64,000 nucleotides of DNA from Micromonospora echinospora (lineage in GTDB: Bacteria; Actinomycetota; Actinomycetes; Mycobacteriales; Micromonosporaceae): assembly GCF_014203425.1 (NCBI RefSeq), contig NZ_JACHJC010000001.1, positions 3,312,001-3,376,000 on the forward strand, read 5' to 3'. The first letter of the stretch is position 1. Each line of letters starts with the position of its first letter. Shown piece after piece: positions 21,360-38,300 of the stretch. The position numbers were made by a program, and so were the translations under genes. A model generated the notes under the pieces. That model was not told the origin of the DNA, made no database searches, and was given only the letters and a program-made list of their open reading frames with translations.

Positions 21360-23660
21360 ATGCCAGGGAAGGCATCGCCGGCGCCGACGAAGGGGCTCAT
21401 GATGGAGCGGATAGTGGGCTGGTCCAGCCGCAATCCCAAGAAGGTCATCGTCGGCTGGATCCTCCTGGTGGCCGCGGCGGTGCTGCTCGGCGACGTGGCG
21501 GGCTCGGGCGCCAAGACCACTGACGCCGGCGAGGCCGGCAAGGCGCAGAGCATGATCCGGGCGCAGAAGGTGACCTCCTCCTACACCGAGAACGTGCTCA
21601 TCGAGGCGCAGAACCGGGACCGGCCGTTCCTCGGCACTCCCGACCTGGAGAACGCCGCCAGAGACCTGAGCGGCCGGCTCAAGGCGCTGCCCGGAGCCAC
21701 CACCGACATCGTGACCCCGCTGGACGACGAGCGGACGCGGGCGGCGCTGGTCTCCACGGACGGCAGGTCCGGCCTGGTCAGCTTCACGATCCCGGGCCCC
21801 GGGGCAGAAGCCGACAAGCACTTCGCCGAGATCAAGAAGGAGCTCGGCGCGGTCCAGGACGCGCACCCCGGCGTCCGATTCGCGATGGCCGGTGACATCT
21901 CGCTGACCTCCGCGATCGACAAGGCCGCCGACGACGACCTGGCCCGCGCCGAGCAACTGTCGCTGCCGGTGACGCTGATCATCCTGATCCTCGTCTTCGG
22001 CGCGCTGGTCGCCGCCGCGGTTCCGGTATTCCTCGCCGCCACCGCGGTGTTCGCCGGGCTCGGGTTCCTCGGACTGGTCGGCACGGTCATCCCGGCCAAC
22101 AGCACGGTGTCGTCGGTGGTGCTGCTGATCGGTATGGCGGTCGGCGTGGACTACTCGCTCTTCTACCTACGCCGCGAGCGGGAGGAGCGGGCCGCCGGCA
22201 AGGACGCGAGTGAGGCGCTGAAGATCAGCGCACGGACTTCCGGGCATGCCGTCGTCGTCTCCGGTATTACCGTGATCCTGTCGCTGGCCGGCCTGTTCCT
22301 CGCCCAGGTCGACACCTTCAACGGGATGGCCATCGGCACGATCATCGTGGTGAGCCTGGCGGTGCTCGGCTCGGTCACCGTCCTGCCGGCCCTGCTGAGC
22401 CTGCTCGGCCGCAAGGTGGACGCGCTACGCATCCCCTTTCTGGGCCGCTCCCGCACCACTGCGACCAGTTCCCGCGGCTGGTCGGCGATCGCCGGCGCCG
22501 TGTCCCGCCACCCGATAGTGTTCGGCGGCATCGCGCTACTCGCGCTGGTCGGGCTCGCCCTGCCCGCGTTCGGGATGAAGCTCAGCGAGCCCGGGCAGCT
22601 CGACTCGCTGCCGCGCAGCATTCCGGCGGTCGACGCCGGGGTCCGGCTGCAGCAGGCGTTCCCCGGCGGCGCGGACCCGGCCCAGGTAGTGGTCTGGGGC
22701 GCCGGTGCCACCACCGGCGCCGCCGAGCGGGCCGTCGCGGAGTTGCGCCGCGAGGCCGCCGCGAGCGACCTGCTCGGCGACCAGATCTCGGCCTCGCCGG
22801 TCGGCGACGTGCTCAGCATCAAGGTCCCGCTGGCCGGTAGCGGCACCGACGACACCTCGGTCGAGGCCCTGCGGACGCTGCGTGAGGACGTCCTGCCCGA
22901 GGCGTTCGCGAACACGCCCGACCTCGAGTACGCCGTCGGGGGCCGCACCGCGGGTCTGCACGACTTCGCCGAGGTGCTCAAGGCGCGTACCGCCTGGGTC
23001 ATCGGCTTCGTCCTGGTGCTGGCGTTCGTGGTGCTGGTCATCGCGTTCCGGGCACTGCTGGTGGCCGCGGTCTCGATGGTGCTCAATCTGCTCGCCATCG
23101 GTGCGGCGATCGGCATCGTCGTCCTCGGCTTCCAGAACGGTGACTTCGCCGACCTGCTGGGCTTCTCGTCCTTCGGCGGCGTGGTCAACTGGCTGCCGTT
23201 GTTCATGTTCGTGATCCTGTTCGGCCTGAGCATGGACTACCACGTCTTCATCCTCAGCCGGGTCCGGGAGCGCTGGGCCCGGGGCGAGTCCGCCCGGGAG
23301 GCGGTCGTCCGCGGCGTCGGCAGCAGCGCCGGGGTGGTGACCAGCGCGGCCGTCGTCATGATCGCGGTCTTCGCGATGTTCGCGACGCTCTCCGGCATCG
23401 AGTACAAGATGCTCGGTGTCGGCATGGCGGTCGCGATCCTCATCGACGCGACGATCGTCCGGGGCGTGCTGCTTCCGGCGGCGCTGTCGCTGCTCGGCGA
23501 CCGGGCCTGGAGCCTGCGTGGGCGGCCCGCCACGGCGCCCGAGTCCGACCCCGAGTCCGTCGCCGTATCCGTCCGCGCCGCCTCCGACGAGAACGACAAC
23601 GATGCCGAATCCCTGAGCCACGCGGCGTCCACCACGACCACGAGGAGTGAAAATCGATGA
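21360..23660 (+). CDS. MMPL/RND-family transporter
   Basis: A 766-residue membrane protein with two RND-like halves, each with a large extracytoplasmic loop after its first TM followed by a TM bundle. The proton-relay Asp-Tyr pairs of MMPL proteins are present in both halves (GVDYSLF near residue 262, SMDYHVF near 624). MMPL proteins export lipids and lipopeptides. The start is supported by AGGAAGGA 8 bases upstream. The stop overlaps the lipoprotein gene (ATGA), suggesting the two work together at the membrane. It may export the peptide or give self-protection. Confidence 0.92.
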   Translation: MPGKASPAPTKGLMMERIVGWSSRNPKKVIVGWILLVAAAVLLGDVAGSGAKTTDAGEAGKAQSMIRAQKVTSSYTENVLIEAQNRDRPFLGTPDLENAARDLSGRLKALPGATTDIVTPLDDERTRAALVSTDGRSGLVSFTIPGPGAEADKHFAEIKKELGAVQDAHPGVRFAMAGDISLTSAIDKAADDDLARAEQLSLPVTLIILILVFGALVAAAVPVFLAATAVFAGLGFLGLVGTVIPANSTVSSVVLLIGMAVGVDYSLFYLRREREERAAGKDASEALKISARTSGHAVVVSGITVILSLAGLFLAQVDTFNGMAIGTIIVVSLAVLGSVTVLPALLSLLGRKVDALRIPFLGRSRTTATSSRGWSAIAGAVSRHPIVFGGIALLALVGLALPAFGMKLSEPGQLDSLPRSIPAVDAGVRLQQAFPGGADPAQVVVWGAGATTGAAERAVAELRREAAASDLLGDQISASPVGDVLSIKVPLAGSGTDDTSVEALRTLREDVLPEAFANTPDLEYAVGGRTAGLHDFAEVLKARTAWVIGFVLVLAFVVLVIAFRALLVAAVSMVLNLLAIGAAIGIVVLGFQNGDFADLLGFSSFGGVVNWLPLFMFVILFGLSMDYHVFILSRVRERWARGESAREAVVRGVGSSAGVVTSAAVVMIAVFAMFATLSGIEYKMLGVGMAVAILIDATIVRGVLLPAALSLLGDRAWSLRGRPATAPESDPESVAVSVRAASDENDNDAESLSHAASTTTTRSENR

Positions 23661-24286
23661 GAATCCCGACGAAGGCAGGCGTAAGCGCGCTGGCGATCGC
23701 GACGTGCGCGATGCTCGTCGCAGGGTGCGATCCGGGCGGATCCGACAACAGCGCCGTGGACACGTACGACATCAGCGACAAGGTCAACACCCTGTCCCTG
23801 ACCGGTCGTGGCGGCAACGTGACGCTCACCGCCTCGGACTCCGGCTCGGTCAAGGTCACCGAGGACCTGCGCTACTCCGACACCAAGCCGAAGACGTCCC
23901 ACGACGTGAACGGCAGCACGCTCAACTTGGTCGACAACGGCTGCGGCAAGGACAACTGCCACGTCGACTACAAGATCGAGTTGCCCGAGGGCACCGTCGT
24001 GAAGATCAAGACCGACGGCGGTGACATCACCGGCCGCGGGCTCGGCGCGGACACCACGGTCACCACCGCCGGTGGCGACATCGACCTGCAGTACGCCACC
24101 GCTGCCGACCTGGTCGACGTGACCAGCGAGGGCGGCAACGTGAAGATCAAGGTGCCGTCCGGGCCGTACGAGGTGGACGCGAGCACCGAGGGCGGTGACC
24201 GTACGGTCTCGGTGCAGGCCGTCCCCGGCTCCGCTCACAAGATCAGGGCGAAGTCCGGCGGTGGCGACGTCACCGTCGCCAGCTGA
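23657..24286 (+). CDS. Secreted lipoprotein with DUF4097-like beta repeats
   Basis: A 209-residue protein with a lipoprotein signal peptide (basic N-terminus, hydrophobic core, lipobox LVAGC with Cys near residue 24). The mature part is a series of Gly/Asp-rich beta repeats ('GGNVTLTASDSGS', 'GGDITGRG', 'GGDIDLQ', 'GGNVKIKV', 'GGGDVTVAS') typical of DUF4097 adhesin-like proteins. It is translationally coupled to the MMPL gene, so it may be a surface partner of the exporter. The molecular function is unknown. Confidence 0.85.
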   Translation: MRIPTKAGVSALAIATCAMLVAGCDPGGSDNSAVDTYDISDKVNTLSLTGRGGNVTLTASDSGSVKVTEDLRYSDTKPKTSHDVNGSTLNLVDNGCGKDNCHVDYKIELPEGTVVKIKTDGGDITGRGLGADTTVTTAGGDIDLQYATAADLVDVTSEGGNVKIKVPSGPYEVDASTEGGDRTVSVQAVPGSAHKIRAKSGGGDVTVAS

Positions 24287-24304
24287 CCCGGCGGAGGACA
24301 CAAG

Positions 24305-24361
24305 AAATATAGACTCGCGAGGCACAGTGCGGTCTCGGACGGTCGCCGCCGTCCGGGACCG
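24305..24361 (+). promoter_or_regulatory. AAATATAG element plus leader hairpin before the thioesterase/MbtH/NRPS genes
   Basis: AAATATAG (24305-24312) is a local AT-rich, -10-like box. It is followed 18 bases later by a 13-bp stem (24330-24342 with 24349-24361, one G-T pair, 6-base loop). The same arrangement recurs at 31919-31982 before another NRPS gene. No T-run follows, so it is a leader structure rather than a simple terminator. Confidence 0.45.
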
Positions 24362-24399
24362 GGCCGTTCGTCGGCCACGAGCAGAGAGTCTCCACGCTC

Positions 24400-25191
24400 A
24401 TGACTGTTGCCAAGCACATGGCGGCGCGTGACTGCTTTCGGGTGATCGCGCCTCGACCCGCCGCACGGCTCACGCTCTTCTGTTTCCCGCACGCGGGCGG
24501 TGCCGCCAGCGCTTTCCACCATCTGGCGGTGCTGCTTCAGCAGGACATCGAGCTGGTCGCGGTGCAATACCCGGGCCGACAGGACCGCTACGGCGAACCG
24601 CTGCCCCGGACGATGGCCGAGCTGGTCGACGAGATCACCGGCGCGATGCTGAAGCGCCTGGACCGGCCCGCCGCGTTCCTCGGGCACAGTATGGGCGCCA
24701 CCGTCGCGTTCGAGGTGGCCCGGCGCCTGCGCGCCCGACGCCCGAACGCCCTGCGGCACCTGTTCGCCTCCGCTCGCCGCGCCCCGCACCACGACAATAG
24801 CCAGGCGCTGCGTTTCCCGGACGACGAGTCGTTGCTGCGCTACGTCGACTCGCTCGGCGGCGTCGGCGCCCGGATGCTGACCGACGCCGGGGTGCGCGAG
24901 CTCGCGATGCCGGTCCTGCACGGCGACTTCCGGCTGGTCGCCGACTACCGGTACACCACAGGCGCCCCGCTGACCTGCCCGATCACGGTCATCGCCGGGG
25001 ACAGCGACCCCTCATTCACGGTGGACCACGCCCGGGAATGGCGTCGGCACACGGTTGCCGGATGCGACACCCGCACCGTACCGGGCGGACACTTCTACCT
25101 GGAGACCGCGCCGGCTGCGCTCGCGCTGCTGATCGCCGAGAAGCTCGCCGCCGACCTGCCCGTGCGCGAGAACGCCGGGGGGCAGCGATGA
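24400..25191 (+). CDS. Type II thioesterase
   Basis: A 263-residue alpha/beta hydrolase of the GrsT/TEII family. Visible motifs are 'FCFPHAGG' at the N-terminus, the nucleophile elbow GHSMG, the acid in GDSDPSF and the histidine in GGHFYLE. TEIIs remove wrong or stalled acyl groups from carrier domains. The ATG at 24400 lacks a strong ribosome site; the ATG at 24418 is an alternative. The stop overlaps the MbtH start by ATGA. Confidence 0.95.
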   Translation: MTVAKHMAARDCFRVIAPRPAARLTLFCFPHAGGAASAFHHLAVLLQQDIELVAVQYPGRQDRYGEPLPRTMAELVDEITGAMLKRLDRPAAFLGHSMGATVAFEVARRLRARRPNALRHLFASARRAPHHDNSQALRFPDDESLLRYVDSLGGVGARMLTDAGVRELAMPVLHGDFRLVADYRYTTGAPLTCPITVIAGDSDPSFTVDHAREWRRHTVAGCDTRTVPGGHFYLETAPAALALLIAEKLAADLPVRENAGGQR

Positions 25192-25390
25192 GCGGCAACC
25201 CGTTCGACGACGCGGAGGGGCGGTTCCTGGTACTCACCAACGACCAGGGCCAGCACTCGCTTTGGCCGGCCGCGGTTGCGGTGCCTGCCGGCTGGACGGT
25301 CGCGCTGGCCGAGTCCGAGCGCGCCGAGTGCGTCCGCTACGTCGAGCGGAACTGGACCGACCTGCGCCGCCACCCGCGCGAGCAGCCGAA

Positions 25391-25394
<4 letters not shown>
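25188..25394 (+). CDS. MbtH-family adenylation chaperone
   Basis: A 68-residue protein with the full MbtH signature: NPFDD near the start, '[13 protein letters not shown]', 'VPAGW' and '[10 protein letters not shown]'. MbtH proteins bind A domains and are often needed for their solubility and activity. It is the only MbtH gene in the window, so it may serve all NRPSs here. It is coupled to the preceding thioesterase and the following NRPS by 4-base overlaps. Confidence 0.97.
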
Positions 25395-31201
<5,807 letters not shown>

Positions 31202-31228
31202 CCGGCAGGCTCAGCGATTACTAACACC

Positions 31229-31261
31229 TGTCAGAACTCGTTGACGCACCCTCGGTGGGTG
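31229..31261 (+). promoter_or_regulatory. Operator and -35 region of the second ArsR gene
   Basis: TGTCA-N8-TGACG (31229-31246) overlaps TTGACG (31241-31246), followed by a CACCC-TCGGT-GGGTG inverted repeat (31247-31261). This matches the layout at 20634-20669. The -10 box is weak (GAAGCT at 31265-31270). Confidence 0.6.
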
Positions 31262-31298
31262 TGCGAAGCTTTGCGTGCGCCGGAAAGAGGTCACGCGG

Positions 31299-31631
31299 AT
31301 GGATGTCACAGGTGATGACCTGCTCAAGATGTTGACGGCGCTGAACAATCAACACCGTCTCAGGATCGTGGGGATGCTCTCCAGCGAGCGGGACTACGTC
31401 AGTCGGCTGGCTGTGCGATTGGGCATGAGTCGGCCGCTGCTGCACATGCACCTCGCTCGGCTGGAGGCCGCGGGTCTCATCGAGGGAAGTCTCGAGCTGT
31501 CCCCGGGCGGTAAGGCGATGAAGTTCTTCGAGGTCACGCCGTTCGCACTGCATCTGACACCGCAGACGGTGGCGGAAGCGGTGAAGACGCTGACCGACGA
31601 CCGGCGCGGCGAGAACGACGCAGAGCAGTGA
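31299..31631 (+). CDS. ArsR-family winged-helix regulator (copy 2)
   Basis: A 110-residue paralogue of the protein at 20703-21041, sharing 'RDYVSRLA', 'SRPLLHMHL', 'RLEAAGLI' and 'GKAMKFFEVTPF'. The ATG at 31299 has GAAAGAGG 8 bases upstream; the GTG at 31275 is less likely. It overlaps the next gene by GTGA and has no obvious metal ligands. It probably controls the operon of the two following NRPSs, through the operator it shares with copy 1. Confidence 0.87.
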   Translation: MDVTGDDLLKMLTALNNQHRLRIVGMLSSERDYVSRLAVRLGMSRPLLHMHLARLEAAGLIEGSLELSPGGKAMKFFEVTPFALHLTPQTVAEAVKTLTDDRRGENDAEQ

Positions 31632-31912
31632 GGGTGAGGGTGAGTGCGGTGGGTTCCACGAGCGACGACTGGGTGGGCGTACTGGCTGCAGCCGGCATCT
31701 TCGTCGTTCTCATCGTGATCGTGTGGCAGGTCGCCGCCACGTGGCGGGCACGTCTGGCCGCGGCACGGGAGAAGCAGTACCAGGAGCTCGCCGAGAAGTG
31801 CGCGCGCCTGCTGGAGGAGAACGCCGAGCTGCAGCGGCGTACGGTCGCCGAACTCACCCACGTCCGGGAGGCGACCGCGGCGATGGAGAAGATGATGCGT
31901 GAGGTCGGCTGA
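31628..31912 (+). CDS. Small single-pass membrane protein with coiled coil (copy 2)
   Basis: A 94-residue paralogue of 21038-21301. A hydrophobic segment (about residues 16-36) is followed by 'QVAATWRARLAAAREKQYQEL' and a long charged helix ending 'MEKMMREVG'. The start is a GTG overlapping the ArsR stop. Conservation is strongest just after the membrane segment and at the extreme C-terminus, where a partner-binding site might be. No known family is recognised. Confidence 0.78.
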   Translation: MRVRVSAVGSTSDDWVGVLAAAGIFVVLIVIVWQVAATWRARLAAAREKQYQELAEKCARLLEENAELQRRTVAELTHVREATAAMEKMMREVG

Positions 31913-31918
31913 CACCAA

Positions 31919-31982
31919 AAATATAGGCCTCATGGACACAGTGGAGCCCTGCGGATCACCCCCGTACCCAGGGCTCCACTGT
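31919..31982 (+). promoter_or_regulatory. AAATATAG element plus 14-bp leader hairpin before an NRPS gene
   Basis: AAATATAG (31919-31926) precedes a perfect 14-bp stem (31938-31951, ACAGTGGAGCCCTG, with 31969-31982) and a 17-base loop. The stem ends 17 bases before the NRPS start. It could be a terminator-like attenuator or a protein/RNA target. There is no T-run. Confidence 0.5.
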
Positions 31983-31999
31983 CATGAGATGAGACACCT

Positions 32000-34900
32000 A
32001 TGCAGTTACCGTTGTCGGCCGCCCAGACGGGCATCTGGCTCGGGCACGAACTCGACCCGAGCGGTCACGCCTACAACGTGGCCGAGTACACCGAGGTGGA
32101 CGGTGACCTGGACCAGGACGCCTTCGAGCAGGCCTGGTCCCGGGTCCTGGAGGAGGCGCCGACCTTCAAGGTGATCGCGGTCCGCCGCGACGACCGCGGT
32201 GAACTCTGCCAGATCATCGACGACGCGCCGGCCCGGATCACCCGGGTCGACTTCCGTGCCGAGGCCGAACCCGAGGCGGCGGCCCACCGTTGGGTCCGGG
32301 AGGACCTGGATCGACCCGTCCACCTCGAGGCCGGCGGCCTGTTCACGTTCGCGCTGCTGCGGGTCGGCGACCGGCGTTTCTGGTACTACGGGCGCGGACA
32401 CCACATCGCCTGCGACGGCTACGCCGCCGCGTTGCTGCTCCGCAAGATCGGCGCTTACTACACTGAGATCGTGACCGGCGAGCCGGTCGCCGACGCGCCG
32501 GCGGTCGCTGCGCCGCTGGCGGAGACGCTGGTGGCCGACGCCGAGTATCGGGCGGGCCCCGACTTCCAGGAGGACCTGCGGTTCTGGACGGAGCATGCGG
32601 CCACGGCCAGCCCGGTCAGGCTCAGCGACCACTGGGCCGTTCGTGGCCCGGTCGCCCCCGATCCGGGCACCGTGCACATCCGCCGATTCGGACACATCCC
32701 CGCCACGCAGACCGGCACGATCGCCGGGGTGGCCCGCGAACTGCGTACCCGCTGGCCGGTCCTGGTGGTGGCGGCCACGGCCGCCTTCCTGCATCGCTGC
32801 ACCGGGCGCACCGACATCGTGCTCGGCTTCCCGGTCACCGGCCGGACCACCAAGCTGCTGCGCGCCACGCCGAACATGGCCTCCAACGTCGTTCCGCTGC
32901 GCGTCGAGGTGAACCCGGGGGACACCCTGCGGAATCTGATGCCGCGGGTCTCAGGTGCGCTGCGCCAGGCGTTGAAGCACCAGCGCTGCCGGTTCGAGGA
33001 CTGGCAGCCGGAGCGCGGCGGCGCGGCGACCACCGGCTGGGGCACGGTCGTCAACGTGATGGCGTTCGACTACCAGGTGACCCTCGCCGGACTACCGACG
33101 GTCACGCACAACCTCACCCTCGGGCCCGTCGACGACCTGTCTCTCTGCTTCTACGACCGGGGCGACGGCAGCGGTTGGCGACTCGACGTGGACGGCAACC
33201 ACGACCGCTACTCGCGCGACGACCTCATCACCATCCAGCGCCTCTATTCGCGGTTCCTTCGGGCGGTCTCGGCCGAGCCGGACGCGGCGCTCGGCGGGTT
33301 CGAGCTGGTCACCGCGGACGAGCGGCAACGGATGCTGACCGAGTGGAACGGCGCCTCGGTGGCCGAGCCGGAGGGTGACCTCGCCGCCGCCTTCGCGCGG
33401 CAGGCGGCGCGGACCCCGGACTCGATCGCGGTCGTTGCCGGGAGCCGGGAGATCACCTACGCGCAACTGGACGCCGCCACCGACGCTCTTGCCGGGCGCC
33501 TGCGGAGCCGGGGGATCCGGGCCGAGGAGCCGGTGGCGATCCTGGCCGAGCGGTCGGCGCTGGTCGTGCTGGCGACCCTGGCGATCATCAAGGCCGGCGG
33601 CGTTTACCTGCCGCTGCGGCCCACCGATCCCGCCACGAGACAGCAGGCGATGCTGGCGGACGCCGAGGTGCGGCTGCTGCTCACCGACGCGCCGACGGAC
33701 CAACCGATCGAGGTGCTTCCGCTGTCGGCAGCGGACCTGGACGCGCTGGCGCCGGCCGCGGCGCCCTCGTGGGACGGCGGTCCCGATCGGCTGGCGTACA
33801 TCATGTACACCTCCGGGTCCACCGGCCGGCCCAAGGGCGTCGCGATCACCCACGGGAACGTGCTCGCGTTCGCGTCGCACGGCCGCTGGCGGGACGGGGA
33901 CCACGAGCGGATACTCATGCACTCCGCGCACGCCTTCGACGCGTCGACGTACGAAATCTGGGTGCCGCTGCTCACCGGTGGCCGGATCGTGGTGGCTCCG
34001 CCCGGCCAGCTGACCACCGACGAGGTCGCCCGCCTGGTCGGGACGCACGGCGTGACCTCTGCCTTCCTCACCACCGCGTTGTTCAACCTGCTCGCCCGCA
34101 CCCGGCCGTCCGCGTTCGCCGGCCTGCGAACGGTGCTCACGGGCGGTGAGACTGCCTCGGCCGAGGCGATGCGTCTGGTCCGCGAGGTCTGCCCGGGCAC
34201 GAAGCTGCTCCACGCGTACGGCCCCACCGAGACCACCACGTTCGCCACGCTCATGGTGGTGGACCGGGTCGACGGTGTGCCGCCGATCGGGTCGCCGCTC
34301 GACGCCACCCAGGCGTACGTGCTCGGCCCGGATCTGCGGCCGGTGCCCGCGAACGTCTCGGGCGAGCTGTACCTCGCCGGCTGGGCGACCGCCCGTGGCT
34401 ACCTGAACGAGCCGGCGCTGTCCGCGGAGCGGTTCGTCGCCTCGCCGTTCGGCCCGCCGGGTTCGAGGATGTACCGCACCGGGGACATCGTCCGCTGGCG
34501 TGGGGACGGAGTGATCGAGTACGTCGGTCGCGGCGACCAACAGGTGAAGATCCGCGGCTTCCGGATCGAACTGGGCGAGGTCGAGGCCGCGCTCTGCCGA
34601 CTGCCGGAGGTGTCCCAGGCGTACGTGACGGCCCAGGAGACGGCCCCGGGGGTCCGGCGCCTGGTGGCGTACGTGGTGGGCGGTGGCGACCACACCCCGG
34701 AGCCGGCCGAGGTCCGCGACAGCCTGGGCGAGACCTTGCCGGACTTCATGGTCCCGGCCGTCGTCATGGTGCTGCCGGCGCTGCCGCTCAACGCGAACGG
34801 CAAGGTGGACCGGCGCGCCCTGCCCGATCCCGAGATCGCACCGACCGGCAGCCGCGAGGCGTCCGGAGCCGCGGAGAGGGCGCTGGCCGCGGCGTTCGCC

Positions 34901-35179
34901 GAGGCGCTGTCGGTGTCCCGGGTCGGCGCGTCCGACTCGTTCTTCGATCTGGGTGGCGACAGCATCCGGGCGATACAGGTGGTCTCCCGGCTGCGCGACG
35001 CGGGCTGGCTGATCAGCGTGGGTGACCTGCTGACGCTGCACACGGTTGAGAAGCTCGCGGAGAAGGCGGTGCCGGCCGAACCGGCCCCGGCCACCGAGCC
35101 CGCCGTGGCCGACCTGATGGTGCTGGACGACGACGACCTGGCCACGCTGGTGTCGGCCCTCGCCGAGGACGGCACCTGA
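32000..35179 (+). CDS. NRPS, single module C-A-T, EntF-like N-terminal C domain
   Basis: A 1059-residue synthetase. The protein begins directly with '[19 protein letters not shown]', the start seen in EntF-type C domains that take an acyl or aryl starter; the active motif is HHIACDGY near residue 134. The A domain (about 450-950) has [11 protein letters not shown] near 600 and pocket residues D A Y F L G A T F, which resemble Ile/Val-type codes. The T domain carries GGDS near 981. The last 30 or so residues are acidic ('[17 protein letters not shown]') and look like a docking tail. It may be the loading module of one assembly line. It sits behind the second ArsR/coiled-coil pair. Confidence 0.92.
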   Translation: MQLPLSAAQTGIWLGHELDPSGHAYNVAEYTEVDGDLDQDAFEQAWSRVLEEAPTFKVIAVRRDDRGELCQIIDDAPARITRVDFRAEAEPEAAAHRWVREDLDRPVHLEAGGLFTFALLRVGDRRFWYYGRGHHIACDGYAAALLLRKIGAYYTEIVTGEPVADAPAVAAPLAETLVADAEYRAGPDFQEDLRFWTEHAATASPVRLSDHWAVRGPVAPDPGTVHIRRFGHIPATQTGTIAGVARELRTRWPVLVVAATAAFLHRCTGRTDIVLGFPVTGRTTKLLRATPNMASNVVPLRVEVNPGDTLRNLMPRVSGALRQALKHQRCRFEDWQPERGGAATTGWGTVVNVMAFDYQVTLAGLPTVTHNLTLGPVDDLSLCFYDRGDGSGWRLDVDGNHDRYSRDDLITIQRLYSRFLRAVSAEPDAALGGFELVTADERQRMLTEWNGASVAEPEGDLAAAFARQAARTPDSIAVVAGSREITYAQLDAATDALAGRLRSRGIRAEEPVAILAERSALVVLATLAIIKAGGVYLPLRPTDPATRQQAMLADAEVRLLLTDAPTDQPIEVLPLSAADLDALAPAAAPSWDGGPDRLAYIMYTSGSTGRPKGVAITHGNVLAFASHGRWRDGDHERILMHSAHAFDASTYEIWVPLLTGGRIVVAPPGQLTTDEVARLVGTHGVTSAFLTTALFNLLARTRPSAFAGLRTVLTGGETASAEAMRLVREVCPGTKLLHAYGPTETTTFATLMVVDRVDGVPPIGSPLDATQAYVLGPDLRPVPANVSGELYLAGWATARGYLNEPALSAERFVASPFGPPGSRMYRTGDIVRWRGDGVIEYVGRGDQQVKIRGFRIELGEVEAALCRLPEVSQAYVTAQETAPGVRRLVAYVVGGGDHTPEPAEVRDSLGETLPDFMVPAVVMVLPALPLNANGKVDRRALPDPEIAPTGSREASGAAERALAAAFAEALSVSRVGASDSFFDLGGDSIRAIQVVSRLRDAGWLISVGDLLTLHTVEKLAEKAVPAEPAPATEPAVADLMVLDDDDLATLVSALAEDGT

Positions 35180-35344
35180 CGCGGGGGAACTCCACACCGC
35201 GGGGTGGCCGTCGGCGAGACGGGATCGACCGGCGGTCCGGCGGATCCCGCGGCCGTCACGCGAAGACGGAGGTAGGCGAGATCGCACCATCCGACGGTGC
35301 TGCATCGGGCGAAGCGCGAGGGATGCCATGACAGGAGCAGCGGG

Positions 35345-38300
35345 ATGACCGATTCAGCACAGCACGGACCAGCACGGGACCCCCGGGACGTACTGCTTCG
35401 CCGTCGGCTCGCGGGCATGTCCTCCGGCCCTCGGTCCGAGATCCCGCGGGTCTCCCGGGACGGGCCGTTACCCCTCTCGTACGGCCAGCAGCAGATGTGG
35501 TTCATCAACCGGCTGGATCCGGGCAGCACCGAGTACAACGTGCCGTTGTGCCTGCGGCTACGCGGCGCTCTGGACACCCCTGCTCTCCAGCGCGCGTGGG
35601 CCTGGACGGTCGCCCGCCACGAGGTTCTCCGCACGCGGTACACGGTGGTCGACGGCGCCCCGACGCAGGTCGTCGACCCGCCCGACGATGTCGGCCTCGC
35701 GCTCGACGATCTTCGCGGGCCGCCACCGGGCGAGCGGCGGGAGCGCGTCGACGCGCTCCTGGCGGGGGAGGTCGCCGTCGCGTTCGACCTCGAGGTCGAA
35801 TGGCCGGTCCGCGCGCGACTTCTTCGCCTGACCGACGACGAGTACGTGCTGAGCATCGTCTTCCACCACATCTGCTGGGATGCCTGGTCACTCGGCGTGC
35901 TGGGCGCCGACCTGAATGCGGCGTACCGGGCGCTGACCGAGGGCGGCCCGATGCCGCCGGAGCTTCCCGTCCAGTACGCGGACTACGCGGCGTGGCAACG
36001 CACCGAGATGTCCGGACCGGTCCTGGAACGGCACCTCCGTTACTGGCGAGCCCAACTCGACGGCAACCGACCCGTCGACCTGCCCGCCGACCGACCCCGC
36101 CCGGCCGTCCGAAGCCACACGGGCGCCGCGGCACCCTTCGTCGTGCCGGCGGGCCTCGCCAGGCGGCTGGACGACATCGGTCAGCGACTCGGCACGACGC
36201 CGTTCGTCGTCATGCTCACCGCCTTCGCCGTCCTCGTGGCCCGATACACCGGCCGCAGCGACGTCGCGATCGGCACCGTGGTGTCGGATCGCAACCGGCC
36301 GGAGCTCGAGAACCTCATCGGCTACGGGATCAACACCCTCGTCATGCGGGCCGTGTGGGACGGTCCGATATCGTTCGAGAACCTGATCCATCGGATGCGG
36401 ACCACCGTCCTCGACGCGTACGACCACCAGGCCGTGCCGTTCGCTCGACTGGTCGACGAGTTGGCACCCGACCGCGATCTGGCCCGTACGCCGCTGTTCC
36501 AGGTGGCGTACACCAGTCACACCTCTCCCGACCGGCTGGTCCGGCTGCCCGGCATCCGGATGGAGCAGTACGGCGACGGCGAAGCGGTCGCCAAGTGGGA
36601 CCTGGAACTGCAGACCTGCCAGGCCGAGGACGGCTCGGTCCACAGCCGCCTCGTGTACCCCACCGCGCTCTTCGACGACGCGACGATGACCCGGATGGCG
36701 CGGCATCTCCTACGCCTGCTGGAGAGGGTGGCCGACGACCCGGCTGCTCCCGTGACCGGCCATGACCTGCTGGACGAGGCCGAGCGGGCCCTCGCACTCG
36801 GTGTCGCGGTCGATTCCGGCCCGAGCGACGGTGACGGGAACCGCGTCGACGGCGTGGCGGTCGGCCCGCGGTGTGTGTCCGAGGTGTTCGAGGACCAGGC
36901 GGCGGCGACCCCGGATGCGGTCGCGGTGCGATGCGGCGACGCGGAGCTCTCCTACGCGGAGGTCAACGTCCGGGCCAACCGGGTGGCCCATCTGCTGCGG
37001 GCCCGGGGTGTGGGCGCCGAGTCCCTGGTCGCCGTGCTCCTGGACCGCGGTGTCGACTTGGTGCCCGTGCTGCTCGGCGTGCTGAAGGCCGGTGCGGGCT
37101 ACCTACCACTGGACCCCGCGAACCCGACGAGCCGATTGCGCCACGCCATCGCCGACTCCGGGGCCGCGCTTGTCGTGACGTGCGTGGACCTGCGGGAGAC
37201 GGCCAGGCTGTGCCACGACGGCGCCCTGATCGTGCTCGACGCCCCGCGGGAAGCGGAAACGCTGGCCGCTCAGCCGGCGGACAACCCTCCGTCGGTGGTG
37301 GCACCCGACGGCGTCATGTACGTCATCTACACGTCGGGATCGACCGGGCAGCCCAAAGGCGTGTGCGTGACCCACGCCAATGTCGATCGCCTGCTCCGGA
37401 CGGCTCGTGAGCATCTCGCGTTCGGGCCAGCCGATGTCTGGACGTTGTTCCACTCGTACGCCTTCGACGTGTCGGTGTTCGAGATGTGGGGCGCACTCCT
37501 CAGCGGCGGCACGTTGGTCGTCGTGCCTCAGGGCGTGACACGCTCCCCGGACGACCTGCTGGACCTGTTGGTCGACCGGCGGGTGACAGTGCTCAGCCAG
37601 ACGCCGTCAGCGTTCCGCGCCCTGGTCGCGGCCGCCGAGACCGGCGACCCACGAGTCGACCGGCTGAGTCTGCGGGTGATCGTCTTCGCCGGCGAAAAGC
37701 TGGACGTGCCGTCGCTGCGGCCGTGGGCCGCGCGAGTCGGCCTGAACCGGACCGCGCTGATCAACATGTACGGCATCACCGAGACGACCGTGCACGCGAC
37801 GTACCACCGCGTCACCCCGGCCGACTTCGATCCGGGGGTCGGCAGCCCGATCGGTCGGCCCCTCGCCGACCTGACGATCCGGCTCCTGGACGACGAGGGC
37901 CGTCCGGTGCCGATCGGCGTGCCGGGCGAGATCTACGTCGGTGGGCCGGGTCTTGCCCGCGGCTACCTGCACCGACCGGGCCTCACGGCAGCGGGTTTCC
38001 TGCCCGATCCGTTCGGCGCCCCGGGCAGCAGGCGGTACCGCAGCGGCGACCTCGCCCGCCGGCTCCCCGACGGCCAGTTGCGGTTCCTGCGCCGCGCCGA
38101 CGACCAGGCCAAGATCCGCGGATACCGGGTCGAGCCAGGCGAGATCCGCGCCGTTCTGCTGGCGCACCCGGCCGTCCGGGACGCGGCGGTGATCGTCGAC
38201 GAGGTGTCGCCCGGCGAGCACCGCCTGATCGCGTACGTGGTCCCGGCGGTTCCGGACCTGGCCGAGGGGGACCTGGGGGCGCACTGCGGCAGCCTCCTGC

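Noticed and set aside
35180..35344. Promoter or riboswitch in the gap before the second SxxK NRPS
   Set aside because: Only weak GC-rich inverted repeats (for example around 35220-35250) are visible. There is no AT-rich box or operator like those seen at the other two leaders.
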